A stretch of 64,000 bases of DNA from Lachnospiraceae bacterium. GTDB lineage: Bacteria; Bacillota; Clostridia; Lachnospirales; Lachnospiraceae. Below the pieces are notes generated by a model that saw nothing but the letters and a program-made list of their open reading frames with translations, did not search any database and was not told the DNA's origin. Below, piece by piece: positions 27,376 to 37,382 of the stretch (its first letter is position 1; each line of letters begins with the position of its first letter). The DNA lies in contig JAFUVF010000023.1 in the NCBI GenBank assembly GCA_017483735.1, forward strand, positions 1 through 64,000, given 5' to 3'. Made by a program: the position numbers and the translations under genes.

Positions 27376-28356
27376 TCACTTGACCGCCTTTCCGAATATC
27401 TTTATAAGTTTTGCGGATATATGGCATATAGGTATTGCAATTATGACTGTTCCGACTATCGTCGCAATAATATACAGTATATCATTTGAAATATACAGCT
27501 TTTCATTCCTGAGCCCTTCCAGCATAAATCCCTGCATGAGGTATATTTCAAAGGAATACCTTCCGAGAAAATCAGCTACCGGATTTTTCAGATTAAAATT
27601 TGCTGACAAAAGCAGTACTATCGTCAAAAAAAAGAAGGCTCTAAAGGTCTGCAGTACCGTCGGCATTCCGGGCATAAGACGTGCGTTTCCAAAAACAAGC
27701 ATTCGGCAAAAATAAAAATATACAGCACAGGGTATGACAGCTATTGCGATAAGCCATCTTTTGTACTCTATAGCTTTAAGTATCTCTTTTTCTTTGTATG
27801 CCGCAAATATGCCAGTCGAAAACATCATTCCCGAATTATACCACCAGTTTCCAAAACCAAGAACCATAAACAAAATTACCACAAATGTATTCGCTGCAAA
27901 TGCTACAAGTACCAATTTCCCATAAGAATTACAAAATAATTTCATCAACATGGCAAATATAATATAATATAGGATAATTGCAAGCATATACCATGAATGC
28001 GGCAAAAGGGGTTCTCCCGCTCTTATTGCCGATATTCTCCCTTGAATGTCATATTGCGCCCCCCATAATATGCTTACGAAAAAAAACAGAATCGTCGCCA
28101 GAAGATAAGGTATTACTACTGCAGGAAGTCTCTTTTTTAAAAACCCTTTTGAATAATCACGCCTTGACATATGCTGCTTCATAAGTCCGTATCCTGACAA
28201 AAAGAAAAAAACTCCTACCGCAAGCATGCCTGCATCCGAAAATATAAAACGAAACACCTCTCCCCCTGCCGGTCTGATTGCAAGGTGGTTACAGACAACA
28301 ACTATTGAAAAAATCCCTCTTAGGGCATTCCCGTTTTCCTTTGAAATGATTGTCAT
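27376..28356 (-). CDS. Membrane acyltransferase (acyltransferase-3 type)
   Basis: 326 residues with about ten helices. ALRGIFSIVVVCNHLAI holds the conserved R and H of the family, and FFFLSGYGLM the second motif. It probably adds acetyl or a similar group to the polysaccharide repeat. It is tightly packed between the GT-B-like and GT2 genes. Confidence 0.85.
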   Translation of the reverse strand: MTIISKENGNALRGIFSIVVVCNHLAIRPAGGEVFRFIFSDAGMLAVGVFFFLSGYGLMKQHMSRRDYSKGFLKKRLPAVVIPYLLATILFFFVSILWGAQYDIQGRISAIRAGEPLLPHSWYMLAIILYYIIFAMLMKLFCNSYGKLVLVAFAANTFVVILFMVLGFGNWWYNSGMMFSTGIFAAYKEKEILKAIEYKRWLIAIAVIPCAVYFYFCRMLVFGNARLMPGMPTVLQTFRAFFFLTIVLLLSANFNLKNPVADFLGRYSFEIYLMQGFMLEGLRNEKLYISNDILYIIATIVGTVIIAIPICHISAKLIKIFGKAVK

Positions 28357-28366
28357 ACTCTGGCTG

Positions 28367-29812
28367 TTATACCTCTTTTTTCATTATACCGTCAAGCTCG
28401 GACTTTATATTGGCCTTTGCATTTCTTTTAAAGAAATGAGAACCATCAAAGCTCTTTTTAGTACCATCCCCACGCTTTTTGCACGCTTCATAAAGCTCTT
28501 TTCCGCTTTTTATTAAGGCTGCGTATCCGTTTTTGTACAAATCGCCCACATATGCCTCTGCCTTTGGAGTATCAATTATATATGTATCAAGTCCGAAATT
28601 CATTCCTTCAAATATTGCAGTAGAAAATGCACCTATCTGGATATCCGCCCTTGCAAACAGCTCATAGACCGTAACGGCGCTGTCTTTTATAATCTCTACT
28701 CCGCTTCTTTCAAGCTTTGCAAAAAACTCATATTCAACTTCATATTCAGACGGATGAAGCTTATAATATATCCGGTATTTAGCGCCCTCTTTATCCAGAA
28801 TGTCCGCAAATTCTATTATGCTCTTGGCAATGACGTCTGCAACAATCGGCTGTGACAACACGACTATCGCCATAAATTCCTCGCTCTTTCTTTCACATTT
28901 ACTTACCTTCTCCTCAAGATAAGGATATCCGCAGGACAAAAGTCTTTCATTCTCCTGCATAAAGAATGCTGTCTCCTTCCAATAATCGCCCCAAAGACAC
29001 ATATAATCCGGCATAAAAGAAAGCTGTCGTTTTTTTCCATAGTTATAGCCGAAATGTCCGCTGCCTATTACACCGTGCTGCAGCTCCACTGTAGGAATGC
29101 CTCTCTTTTTTGCGACCTCATTCAACGCCATATTAGGAGCCGTGTACCCCACAACCTCCACTATGAGCTTTGGTTTCACAACATTAAGCAGCTTTTGCGC
29201 ACGCTTTACATTATGTCCGTAGGTAAGATAATTAAATATGAGCTTTTTATATATTTCATTTTTCGGATATCTGGTGTCAAATGTATTCTCTATAGCATTC
29301 TCTATACTTTCAGCCGCAGTTTTCAGAATAACCTTGTCTGACGAATTGACCAGCATATCCCCTGCTTTACTGTATAGAGCATCCCTCATTGTCCCCGATA
29401 TCACATCACTGTCCGGGTAGTAAAGATATCTCGAATATGCAGGTGTCATATGCACATATCCGTTTTCTATGACACATGCATCATCCCCATACATATCCGC
29501 AAGCACATCTGTATATATGCATTTATATTTCCCGTCAGAAAAAAATCTTCTCGGGTGGGAAATAAACAATACTTTGGACTCCTTTGGTTTAGTTTTTCCG
29601 ATACTTACCCTATATGCGTCCGCCATTTTTTTGAGCTTTTCAAAAATACTGCTGCCAAAACGTGTTCCGGATACCTCTCCGAATTTAATCTCCATATCTC
29701 CGAATATGCGCCACCTTAAGTATCCCCAGGGTCTGAAATCTCCGCACTTTAAATCAAAAAGCGAATACTCATCCTCCATTTTTATGAGCTTTTCCAATAC
29801 GCTCTCCGCCAT
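28367..29812 (-). CDS. GT-B-like sugar transferase, possibly nonulosonic acid transferase
   Basis: 481 residues, soluble. The middle has PTVELQHGVIGSGHFGYNYG and the second half YYKLHPSEYEVEYEF and the IGAFSTAIFEGMNFGL block, the pattern of GT-B enzymes related to Kdo/sialic acid transferases and CDP-glycerol transferases. The gene lies just after NeuB and the cytidylyltransferase fusion, so a CMP-nonulosonate donor is a natural guess. The donor and linkage cannot be read from sequence. Confidence 0.65.
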   Translation of the reverse strand: MAESVLEKLIKMEDEYSLFDLKCGDFRPWGYLRWRIFGDMEIKFGEVSGTRFGSSIFEKLKKMADAYRVSIGKTKPKESKVLFISHPRRFFSDGKYKCIYTDVLADMYGDDACVIENGYVHMTPAYSRYLYYPDSDVISGTMRDALYSKAGDMLVNSSDKVILKTAAESIENAIENTFDTRYPKNEIYKKLIFNYLTYGHNVKRAQKLLNVVKPKLIVEVVGYTAPNMALNEVAKKRGIPTVELQHGVIGSGHFGYNYGKKRQLSFMPDYMCLWGDYWKETAFFMQENERLLSCGYPYLEEKVSKCERKSEEFMAIVVLSQPIVADVIAKSIIEFADILDKEGAKYRIYYKLHPSEYEVEYEFFAKLERSGVEIIKDSAVTVYELFARADIQIGAFSTAIFEGMNFGLDTYIIDTPKAEAYVGDLYKNGYAALIKSGKELYEACKKRGDGTKKSFDGSHFFKRNAKANIKSELDGIMKKEV

Positions 29813-29815
29813 ATA

Positions 29816-30862
29816 TCACACCATATCCCACGTAAGTATTGTATCCTCCGGAAGATCTCTTTTTACGCTTCTTCCGATTACGATGTCCGCATATCCCGGC
29901 GCTATTCCCGTTCCGGGACGCTTCGCCATTATATCGCTTTCCCCTATCACTTCCCCCGCCTTCATATCCCTTGTAAGGACTAAGGAGCGTCTCGCCTCAC
30001 GTCTTGGCACCTCCTCGCAGGGAAGAACCGTTTTTTCCGGTTTTCCAAGCACTGTGTCTATCCACTTGAAATTGTCTATTGCCTTTTTGAAGTCCGCAGG
30101 GTCCCCCGCATGATAGTGGTCATTTCCGGGAAGTGTTTTATCAAGAGTAAAATGCTTCTCAATGACCTCTGCTCCCAGAAGATATGCCGCAGCAAGTGTC
30201 ATCATAGTTTCATCCGGCGCAACATGGTCAGAGAAGCCCACCCGCACGTCGGGAAAGGTCTTTTTCAAGGTTTCTATTATGCGGAGATTTGCATTTTCGG
30301 GTGCGGTGGGATAAGAGAGCACACAGTGGAACAATACAATATCCTCACAGCCCGACTCCTTTAACGCTCTCACAGCCTCATCCACCTCCGAAAGGTATGC
30401 TGCCCCCACGGAAATGTATACAGGCTTGCCCTTTTCCCCGATATGTCTTATAAATGGCAGATTGGAAAGGTCTGATGACGATATCTTGTAAAAATCAACC
30501 ATCGGCTCCAGATAGTCCGCCGAAGCATAATCAAACGGCGTTGAAGTGAAATCCATTCCCTTTTTGTGCGTGTAGTCGCAAAGCTCCCTGTATTCAGCCT
30601 CCCCAAAGGAATCAAATTTTAAAAAGAGCTCATACTGCGTCTTTGTAGGCTCCTTTGAGGTATCCCAGTATGCCGGAGAATTTTTGGAAACAATGGTTCC
30701 CGCCTTGTAGGACTGGAATTTTGCACAGTCTATGCCGGCCTCTGCGGCCTTGTCTATATAGAGCTTTGCCGCTTCAAGCGGCGTTATTCCCATAATGCGT
30801 GCTGTATCGTAGAAATTTACACCCATTTCAGCTATAACATACGGTTTCTTCATAGTCTTCAT
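29816..30862 (-). CDS. neuB: NeuB-family nonulosonic acid synthase
   Basis: 348 residues, full length. A NeuB aldolase barrel (about 1-270) condenses phosphoenolpyruvate with a hexose derivative; KFQSYKAGTIV, FYKISSSDL and IEKHFTLDKTLPGNDH are the usual active-site blocks. A C-terminal SAF (antifreeze-like) domain begins near 285 (RRSLVLTRDMKAGEVI). The product could be sialic, legionaminic or pseudaminic acid; the PseG-like neighbour argues against plain Neu5Ac. It lies 18 bases after the fusion gene. Confidence 0.9.
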   Translation of the reverse strand: MKTMKKPYVIAEMGVNFYDTARIMGITPLEAAKLYIDKAAEAGIDCAKFQSYKAGTIVSKNSPAYWDTSKEPTKTQYELFLKFDSFGEAEYRELCDYTHKKGMDFTSTPFDYASADYLEPMVDFYKISSSDLSNLPFIRHIGEKGKPVYISVGAAYLSEVDEAVRALKESGCEDIVLFHCVLSYPTAPENANLRIIETLKKTFPDVRVGFSDHVAPDETMMTLAAAYLLGAEVIEKHFTLDKTLPGNDHYHAGDPADFKKAIDNFKWIDTVLGKPEKTVLPCEEVPRREARRSLVLTRDMKAGEVIGESDIMAKRPGTGIAPGYADIVIGRSVKRDLPEDTILTWDMV

Positions 30863-30880
30863 CCTCCGTCAGTGCCTTTA

Positions 30881-32494
30881 TCATATACTGTTTATAAGTC
30901 CCATTATCCTGCGTCTTCCACCCTTCAGCTCGTGGGACAGAAGCTTATCCTGAAATGCCTGCCTGCTCTCCCTCGATAGCGACAGATACATTTTAAGATT
31001 GCTCTCTATAATTTCATCCGAGGGTCCCAGCCCCAGATATGAAAATCCGTTCTCATTGCACACAAAGCTGTGCTTTTCCTCCCTCTCATTCTGTGCCATG
31101 GCAATAGTCGGTATGCCTAAGATTGCAAGCTCATATCCTGTGCGCCCTCTGGAGGTTATGCCCATATCGCAGGCACTCATTATCTCCGGCATATTCTTCA
31201 CGTCATGATATACGTTTATATTCGAATAATCATTATACTTTAAGAGCTCATCCACATTTTCCTTTGCTCTTCCCAGAACAACCTCAAATTCATATTCCGC
31301 ATATTCAGGCTTACTTATCATCCTAAGCAGACGGTCCGTATAGTTTTTCGGATCCGCTCCTCCGAAGGAAATAAATACCCTTTTTACCTTACCACGAATC
31401 TCTATTGGTTCAAAGAAGAGGAAGGTCTTTCCTGCAATATAATATTTCTCCCCCGAATATACATTTGTCGCAGGGCTTTTGCTGTACAGCGCATTAAACA
31501 CCAAATCAGCCTTAAGTATTCCCTCTCCGTCATCCTCAAAATTGACTATCTTCGCATTAGGCAGAACGCTCCTTAAGCCTATCATATAGTCTATTGACGT
31601 ATCCAATATGTCGTTTACGAATATGGTATAATCATTTTCTCTGCACTTTTCAAACATCTGTGCAATACCGTCAACAGGGATAAGTCTGTGCATTGTATTG
31701 CCGAATACCTTGGGGTCTGTCTGATTTATATCATAATATATATCCGGCTTTACATAGAATTCATCTGCTACCTCCAAAGCTCTGTATATATGTCCGGTGC
31801 CTCTTTTGTTGTTCCCGTTCACATACATACCCACACGCTGTCTTTTCAAAGCCATCTCGGCATTTCTCATATCCTCAAAGGTATCTATATCCTGTGCTTC
31901 CTCCGGCGCAAGCTCATATACATCCACCTTCTGCCCTATGCGGGTCGTCTCTGTCACAATGCCTGCTTTTGATATGACAAAAGCTCCCGTCTCCACATAG
32001 CAGGGCGGAAGATACTGACGGTTAAGCCTCTTTGTATAATTAGGCACCTTCTTACCGTCCTTTTCTCCCCAAGTAAGATGTGGCGCATTTATTGCAGAAA
32101 TCAAAGTATCTATATCCTTTTCGAGTGCGTACCTTATGGCTCCGTCAAGGGTTTTTACCTTAAGCGTCGGAGATGTGGGCTGCATGGTTATAATATAATC
32201 GGCATCCTTGATATCCTTTACAGCATCATAGATGACGGAATCCAAGGTTATGGAATCTCCGCAGAGCGCTTTATCCCTCTGTCTGATCTCCACCCCCATC
32301 TGCCTGGCCACAAGCTCCACCTCCGGGGAATCGGTGGACACTATTATATCCGTTATGTATTCGGAATTTTTTGCGTTGTTTATGGCATAATATATGAGGG
32401 GATGCTCCCCTATTATCCTTATATTCTTATTGGGTATTCCCTTTGAACCCGCCCTTGCGGGTATGACTGCGACTATCTTCATCTTTTTCTCCAC
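30881..32494 (-). CDS. Fusion of CMP-nonulosonate cytidylyltransferase and PseG-like sugar-nucleotide hydrolase
   Basis: 537 residues. Residues 1-225 form a NeuA/PseF-type cytidylyltransferase (IPARAGSKGIPNKNIR, QPTSPTLK, LAPEEAQDIDTFEDM). From about 228 a PseG-like GT-B-type hydrolase begins (NKRGTGHIYRALEVAD, VFISFGGADPKNYT, GRTGYELAILGIP). PseG releases UDP from a 2,4-diamino-sugar before the NeuB/PseI step, so the fusion covers the steps just before and after the neighbouring NeuB. Dehydratase, aminotransferase and N-acetyltransferase for the precursor are not in the window. Confidence 0.88.
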   Translation of the reverse strand: MEKKMKIVAVIPARAGSKGIPNKNIRIIGEHPLIYYAINNAKNSEYITDIIVSTDSPEVELVARQMGVEIRQRDKALCGDSITLDSVIYDAVKDIKDADYIITMQPTSPTLKVKTLDGAIRYALEKDIDTLISAINAPHLTWGEKDGKKVPNYTKRLNRQYLPPCYVETGAFVISKAGIVTETTRIGQKVDVYELAPEEAQDIDTFEDMRNAEMALKRQRVGMYVNGNNKRGTGHIYRALEVADEFYVKPDIYYDINQTDPKVFGNTMHRLIPVDGIAQMFEKCRENDYTIFVNDILDTSIDYMIGLRSVLPNAKIVNFEDDGEGILKADLVFNALYSKSPATNVYSGEKYYIAGKTFLFFEPIEIRGKVKRVFISFGGADPKNYTDRLLRMISKPEYAEYEFEVVLGRAKENVDELLKYNDYSNINVYHDVKNMPEIMSACDMGITSRGRTGYELAILGIPTIAMAQNEREEKHSFVCNENGFSYLGLGPSDEIIESNLKMYLSLSRESRQAFQDKLLSHELKGGRRRIMGLINSI

Positions 32495-32497
32495 AGC

Positions 32498-33571
32498 TTA
32501 TGCAAAGCACTCCTTCCACCTGTCAACTATATTTTTAAGCTTAAATTCATCCCCATTGTCGTATGCATGAGCGGACATATCCTCTCTTAATCCTTCCTCC
32601 TCCATAAGCCTTGTAAGCTTGTTTATCATATCCTCCGTATCGAAGGGCTCTATGAGATATCCGTTTATCCCGTCAAGTATTATATCAGAGGGACCAGTAG
32701 CAATGTCAAACGCCACTGACGGCAGGCTATATGCCTTTGCTTCAAGCAATGTCATTGGAAGTCCCTCTGTCTTTGACGTCATAACATATACTGCGGATTC
32801 CCTGTAGTACGCCCCAACATCCTCTGCTTTTCCAATTATTACAAGGCTTTCCGCAATTCCGTTTGTCTCTGCAAATTCCCTTAACTCCTGCTCCTTCTCT
32901 CCATCCCCTATTATGAGCCATCTCCAGTCGCTGTGCATGGGAAACAGCCTCAAAGAAATCTCCTTTATGTATTCAATACCCTTTATGGGTATGAGATGCC
33001 CTATCGTTATAAGTTGCTTTTTTTTGGCTCCGTATGGCGGTATGTCCGTAACCTCCGGCATAGGATTTGGTATCACAAGTACATCCCTTTTTGAGAGATA
33101 CTTTGCCATTACCTCTGCACCCTTTCTTGTGAGAGTGACAAATTTATCCGCTCTTTTGGTAAACAGCTTAAGTATTATCCTCCTGTATGTAACCGAAAAT
33201 TCATACATATAGCTGAAATGCTGCCATGATATTACCCTGATACCCATTTTCTTTGCCACAGGCACGCTCAATACATCAAGCACAATATCGATATCAACTA
33301 TTACATCAGGCTTGTTTTTATCAAGATATTTTTTTAACCTCCCCATTATCTTTAGATATCCCGGTCCCGGATTTATCCATTTATCCGACAGATATGCCTT
33401 TTTTATTCTGGGGGCGATATCAAAAAAGGGAGCTTCTCCGCTTTCCGTGAGGCTCAAAAATGATATCTCGAAATTCACATCCCTTGACAGCTCATTTGCA
33501 AGAGTTATCGCCACTCTCTCAGTTCCGCCGTTTCTAGTTATATCTCCCGAAAAAAAACAAACCTTTGTCAC
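32498..33571 (-). CDS. Family 4 glycosyltransferase
   Basis: 357 residues with a GT-B fold. FSGDITRNGGTERVA opens the acceptor domain, TIGHLIPIKGIEYI and EGLPMTLLEAKAY (E-x7-E motif) lie in the donor domain. It starts one base after the stop of the previous GT2 gene and ends three bases before the fusion gene. Confidence 0.88.
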   Translation of the reverse strand: MTKVCFFSGDITRNGGTERVAITLANELSRDVNFEISFLSLTESGEAPFFDIAPRIKKAYLSDKWINPGPGYLKIMGRLKKYLDKNKPDVIVDIDIVLDVLSVPVAKKMGIRVISWQHFSYMYEFSVTYRRIILKLFTKRADKFVTLTRKGAEVMAKYLSKRDVLVIPNPMPEVTDIPPYGAKKKQLITIGHLIPIKGIEYIKEISLRLFPMHSDWRWLIIGDGEKEQELREFAETNGIAESLVIIGKAEDVGAYYRESAVYVMTSKTEGLPMTLLEAKAYSLPSVAFDIATGPSDIILDGINGYLIEPFDTEDMINKLTRLMEEEGLREDMSAHAYDNGDEFKLKNIVDRWKECFA

Positions 33572-34642
33572 TTATCTCTCCTGAACATATCGCCTTTTTG
33601 TAATCTTACTGTCAATATTGGCTTCCCTCAAATACAATATTATCATACAGAACGCCCGATAGCACCCCAAACAGCAGAGTATTGCGGAAAACCTTATAAA
33701 CAAAGCCCAGGATACGCTTCCTATTCCGACGGTAATTCCTCCAAAGGCCAATTTCCTCATAGCAGCTTTCACTATGTCCGACTTAAGATACTCCTTTAGT
33801 GCCCTTACATACTCCGCAGTTTTTCCGGGATTATGCTGTGACTCCTGCTTTATGAGAAAGAATGCCCCGAAAAACACATGCATTGACACAATATCGAAAA
33901 GCTGCGCCCCTCTTTCGCATTCCTTAAAATACTTATCTATGTCCCTTGCTATATCAGTCCATACCTTTATCATATCCGCCTTATATTTAAAGGTAACCGA
34001 ACCGGGATTTACCCTGTACATATACACGCTTTTGTCAACAAACGCATACTTCGGATTTCTTGCAAAGCAGTACAGATTGTGAACCTTGTCCTGAGTGAAG
34101 CGATACGCAGGCTCCCTCAATGCATATTTATCCATAAAGGCTTTTCTGTATAATTTTGCCCACACATAGGCAAGATGTCCATATTGATAAAAGGCTCTGA
34201 ATCTGAATTTTCTGCTGTTTACCGACAGTTTTTCAAGGTGCGAACGATTCACTCCGGTTTCCGATTCCCCGTCAAAGCGCCTGAAAGCTCCCACAGTAAT
34301 ATCGGCTCCAGACCTTTCGGCCTCATTAACCAGAGCGCTTATGCTCCCCGTTCCGTCTAATTTATCGTCGGAATCAACGAACATAAGATACTTTCCCTTT
34401 GCCATATCCATACCGATATTTCTTGCTATACCCTGACCCTCATTCTCCTTGTGTACGACAGTTATACGTTCATCCCTTACTGCATATTCATCGCAGATAG
34501 CTTCGGAGCCATCGGTATTTCCGTCATCTATGAGAATAATCTCAAAAGCGCTATAATCCTGCGCCAGAATGCTTTCAAGGCACTCTGCCAGAAAATCCTT
34601 TACCTTATATACCGGTATTATTATTGATACAAGAGGTGTCAT
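33572..34642 (-). CDS. Family 2 glycosyltransferase
   Basis: 356 residues. IIPVYKVKDFLAECL, ILIDDGNTDGSE and MFVDSDDKLDG (DxD) define a GT2 domain, followed by about 120 residues with a C-terminal hydrophobic stretch (ALFIRFSAILCCLGCY) that may touch the membrane. It sits between the NTP_transf_5 gene and a GT4 gene in the operon. Confidence 0.87.
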   Translation of the reverse strand: MTPLVSIIIPVYKVKDFLAECLESILAQDYSAFEIILIDDGNTDGSEAICDEYAVRDERITVVHKENEGQGIARNIGMDMAKGKYLMFVDSDDKLDGTGSISALVNEAERSGADITVGAFRRFDGESETGVNRSHLEKLSVNSRKFRFRAFYQYGHLAYVWAKLYRKAFMDKYALREPAYRFTQDKVHNLYCFARNPKYAFVDKSVYMYRVNPGSVTFKYKADMIKVWTDIARDIDKYFKECERGAQLFDIVSMHVFFGAFFLIKQESQHNPGKTAEYVRALKEYLKSDIVKAAMRKLAFGGITVGIGSVSWALFIRFSAILCCLGCYRAFCMIILYLREANIDSKITKRRYVQER

Positions 34643-34651
34643 AAAATTGTC

Positions 34652-35857
34652 CTATTTTTTCCAAATATGCATATTCTTTATATATTGCGCACGTTGTCCC
34701 GACTTTTTCAATACCTCCAAGGTGGATACATGACGCAGCTTTCTGTTGTTCCTTATAAATACCACAAAGGTTATTATCCAAAGTGCCGGCCATAATATCA
34801 CATACCTTGATTTCTCCGGATGATTACGCTTCATCTGATGATGAAATGCGATGAGGTAGCTCTTTATTCCCTTGTCTCTTAAAACAAGCATCCTTGTTTT
34901 ATCATCTTCTCCGAAATCTCCGGAAACCATCATTTCCTCCATAAAGCCATCAATATCAAGCTCTGATTCAAGCTCCATAAAGGATACCTTATCCCCCTCA
35001 AGTCCAAGATATCTTATACATGCCTTAGTTATTGTATCGCAGAATCCCTTTACCCTGCTCTCACGCACCAGCTTTAAAAAAATCTGTCTCTCTTCCTCCG
35101 GAATATCACTGTTCCAAAATACTACCCAGTCCGCCATAAGTCTTAAGCCAAATCCTGACAAAAGGTAATGCTGCAGCATATGCATCAAAAGCTCATAGGC
35201 ATGGAAGCCCGGCTTTAATCTGGGGACAGCTATGCCTATCACTTCTCCTCGCTCCTTCTGAAGCTTTACGTCCTTTAGCATTCTTTCCAGATAATCGTTG
35301 ATGCGGTTATTGTCAAAGGGCTCTGCAAGAAGCGTATGCACCTCCACATATATCTTATCCTCACTAACAAATGCAAGATGATGAACTGCATGCTGTTCGT
35401 CAGATATCCTGAAGCCATTGTCCAAAAGAAGCCTCTTTGCCTCCGGAAGCTTTCCACTGTCGAGGAGGAGTATATCCACGTCCCCGGATTTTCGAAGCTC
35501 CGGCACCGCATAATATCCTGCTGTCGCAATTCCCTTCAATACAACAATATCTATGCCTGCCTTCTCCATAAGTCCGGCAATATACTTTGTGAGAAACCAG
35601 AGCTTGTAGCTCTGGAGGATTTTTATCCTTGTGCGCCCCAGAAATTTTGTCTTTATATGCTCCGGCGCATTACTGTTTTCAATCCGTTCGTATATCAATG
35701 CTTCTATCGCATGACGCTCCGCCACCCTATACAGCTCCAACCATTCCTCCGCAGTCATATCCTCTGTGAGCGCAGCAAGCGAAGCGCCCTTGGGATTAAG
35801 ACTCTCCGAAAGTAAGGCATATATTATTTTATTTATTTTCAGATTCCCGTTATCCAT
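34652..35857 (-). CDS. Nucleotidyltransferase-fold protein (NTP_transf_5 family)
   Basis: 401 residues of the uncharacterised NTP_transf_5 family. VVLKGIATAGYYAVPE and RKSGDVDILLLDSG form the Gx(D)xD nucleotidyltransferase core; the rest is helical. The reaction is unknown. In other bacteria this family recurs beside PqqD-like and HprK-like proteins in RiPP and exopolysaccharide loci; here such genes lie at 52.0-53.7 kb, upstream of and opposite the same operon. The start overlaps the end of the DUF4832 gene by 19 bases. Confidence 0.8.
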   Translation of the reverse strand: MDNGNLKINKIIYALLSESLNPKGASLAALTEDMTAEEWLELYRVAERHAIEALIYERIENSNAPEHIKTKFLGRTRIKILQSYKLWFLTKYIAGLMEKAGIDIVVLKGIATAGYYAVPELRKSGDVDILLLDSGKLPEAKRLLLDNGFRISDEQHAVHHLAFVSEDKIYVEVHTLLAEPFDNNRINDYLERMLKDVKLQKERGEVIGIAVPRLKPGFHAYELLMHMLQHYLLSGFGLRLMADWVVFWNSDIPEEERQIFLKLVRESRVKGFCDTITKACIRYLGLEGDKVSFMELESELDIDGFMEEMMVSGDFGEDDKTRMLVLRDKGIKSYLIAFHHQMKRNHPEKSRYVILWPALWIITFVVFIRNNRKLRHVSTLEVLKKSGQRAQYIKNMHIWKK

Positions 35858-37377
35858 CCCAGATGCTTAGCTTCCTTCCAGTCCTGCCAATATTCTTCAA
35901 CGCCTCCAAGCTCTATACTTCCCAAATAATAGCCGTCCTCCGTCATCTCTTCCTCATTTGCAAACTCAAGCATTCTGCCTGTGGCTATATCCTTGACATT
36001 GAAATACAGCTCATATGTCCCCTCCGGCATTCCAAAAAGCTCTAGCTCTATGCCGTAATCCTCAACAGTATCATGCATTTTTCCCCCTGTAAGCTCCCTT
36101 ATGTCACGCTCAACCGGAATACTCTCCTTAATTCCGTTTCCCTTAAGTACTATCTCCGTATCTGCCTGCATATAGATTGGTGCAAAGCCTACATTTCTGA
36201 TACCTGCCGAGAAATCAGCCGTATCAGCCTCTTCATTATATGAGAAAGCGGCTGCCGAAAGCACCAGTCTGTACCCCAAATGCTCCGAAATGTAATCATA
36301 TCCGGTAAAGCCATCAAATATGGTACCATCGCTTATCCTCTGATTCTTCCACTTTTCGATTACCGACGTGTCATAGTTCTTGTGCAGATAAGTAAGATGC
36401 ATAAGCTGCATATCCCCAAGCACATTGTCTATATCATTATATTCATTATCTCCCACCGTCTCTCCACCGTTGGGCGCTCTCTTACAAAGTACATCCTGAA
36501 AATCCAGTTCCTCCGCTCTGTTCCATCTGTCCGTAAGAGCCTTTGATTGGTTCTTATCCACATTTCCATAGGTTCCCAGATCAAATTCCCCTCCAAACAT
36601 TCCGTCATTGAAAAGTCCCAGCCGTAGTGAAAGCTTTCCTTCTGCCTCCCCGCTATATTCAGGTTCCTTTGTCCCAATAATTGTACGCCATTGTGCAGGT
36701 GTGCGCACTGCCATATATATATCTGAATCCAAAGCTTCATCCAGAGTCTCTGCAAGGAGCCTGAAATCCTCCTCAGAGCCATACCTCGTGCTGTGCATCT
36801 CGCCCCAGCTTCCAACAAATAGCCCTTGTGTCGAAAACACCGCATTTTTGTGCTCATTCATTATTGGGGCTATCTGCTTCATATGTCTCAAAATAATATC
36901 TATGGATGCGGGCTCAATCTCCATATTCTTCCCATCCCAGTCATACAGAAAGCGCACAATGCACGGGCTGTTAAGCTCTTCAAGTCTTTCAAATATCCTT
37001 TCTATATTTTCAAGCCCCGGCTGTCTTATCTCGCCAAAGGTATAGTTGTTAAGATTTAACTCAATAAGCTTTAAGCCAGTATTTTCAGCAAATTTATCAC
37101 TGAATATGACTGTCTTATCCATGGGTGCATCCGTCACGGTAACGGCATACATACTGTAAAAGCCTCTGGCGGGATTGTCCAGCTCTTTATTTGATTCCGC
37201 ATAATTCTCTATCGGGCTGGTGCTTACATATCCGTGCCCTCTTGCATAGATTATTTCCTTGTTTTCCGTAAGATATTTCTTTATTCCGAAATATGTAAGC
37301 GCTCCCAAAACTGCAACTATCAAAACCGCAGACAGAAGCGCAGTCAATATTTTTCCTTTACTGCTCATTATTTTCAT
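35839..37377 (-). CDS. Membrane-anchored DUF4874/DUF4832 glycosidase-like protein
   Basis: 512 residues with one N-terminal membrane anchor (about 9-31), then an outside DUF4874 TIM-barrel domain (NPARGFYSMYAVT, FLYDWDGKNME, GSWGEMHSTRYGS) and a DUF4832 beta domain (about 340-500). The conserved WGEMH and YDWDG acids suggest a hydrolase fold. It may trim or bind the exported polysaccharide; no activity is established. A paralogue without anchor lies at 40082-41431 on the other side of the GT-C gene. Confidence 0.8.
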   Translation of the reverse strand: MKIMSSKGKILTALLSAVLIVAVLGALTYFGIKKYLTENKEIIYARGHGYVSTSPIENYAESNKELDNPARGFYSMYAVTVTDAPMDKTVIFSDKFAENTGLKLIELNLNNYTFGEIRQPGLENIERIFERLEELNSPCIVRFLYDWDGKNMEIEPASIDIILRHMKQIAPIMNEHKNAVFSTQGLFVGSWGEMHSTRYGSEEDFRLLAETLDEALDSDIYMAVRTPAQWRTIIGTKEPEYSGEAEGKLSLRLGLFNDGMFGGEFDLGTYGNVDKNQSKALTDRWNRAEELDFQDVLCKRAPNGGETVGDNEYNDIDNVLGDMQLMHLTYLHKNYDTSVIEKWKNQRISDGTIFDGFTGYDYISEHLGYRLVLSAAAFSYNEEADTADFSAGIRNVGFAPIYMQADTEIVLKGNGIKESIPVERDIRELTGGKMHDTVEDYGIELELFGMPEGTYELYFNVKDIATGRMLEFANEEEMTEDGYYLGSIELGGVEEYWQDWKEAKHLGWITGI

Positions 37378-37382
37378 ATTCC

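Noticed and set aside
27020..27715. Plus-strand frame of 231 codons
   Set aside because: Lies opposite the end of a GT2 gene and the start of an acyltransferase gene; no recognisable protein features.
29469..30113. Plus-strand frame of 214 codons opposite the NeuB and GT-B genes
   Set aside because: It is antisense to well-recognised genes, has no domain, and its Ser/Pro/Leu-rich composition is typical of a shadow frame.
29816..32494. Plain sialic acid (Neu5Ac) synthesis
   Set aside because: NeuB and a cytidylyltransferase alone would allow it, but the fused PseG-like domain points to a 2,4-diamino-sugar route, and no NeuC epimerase is seen.
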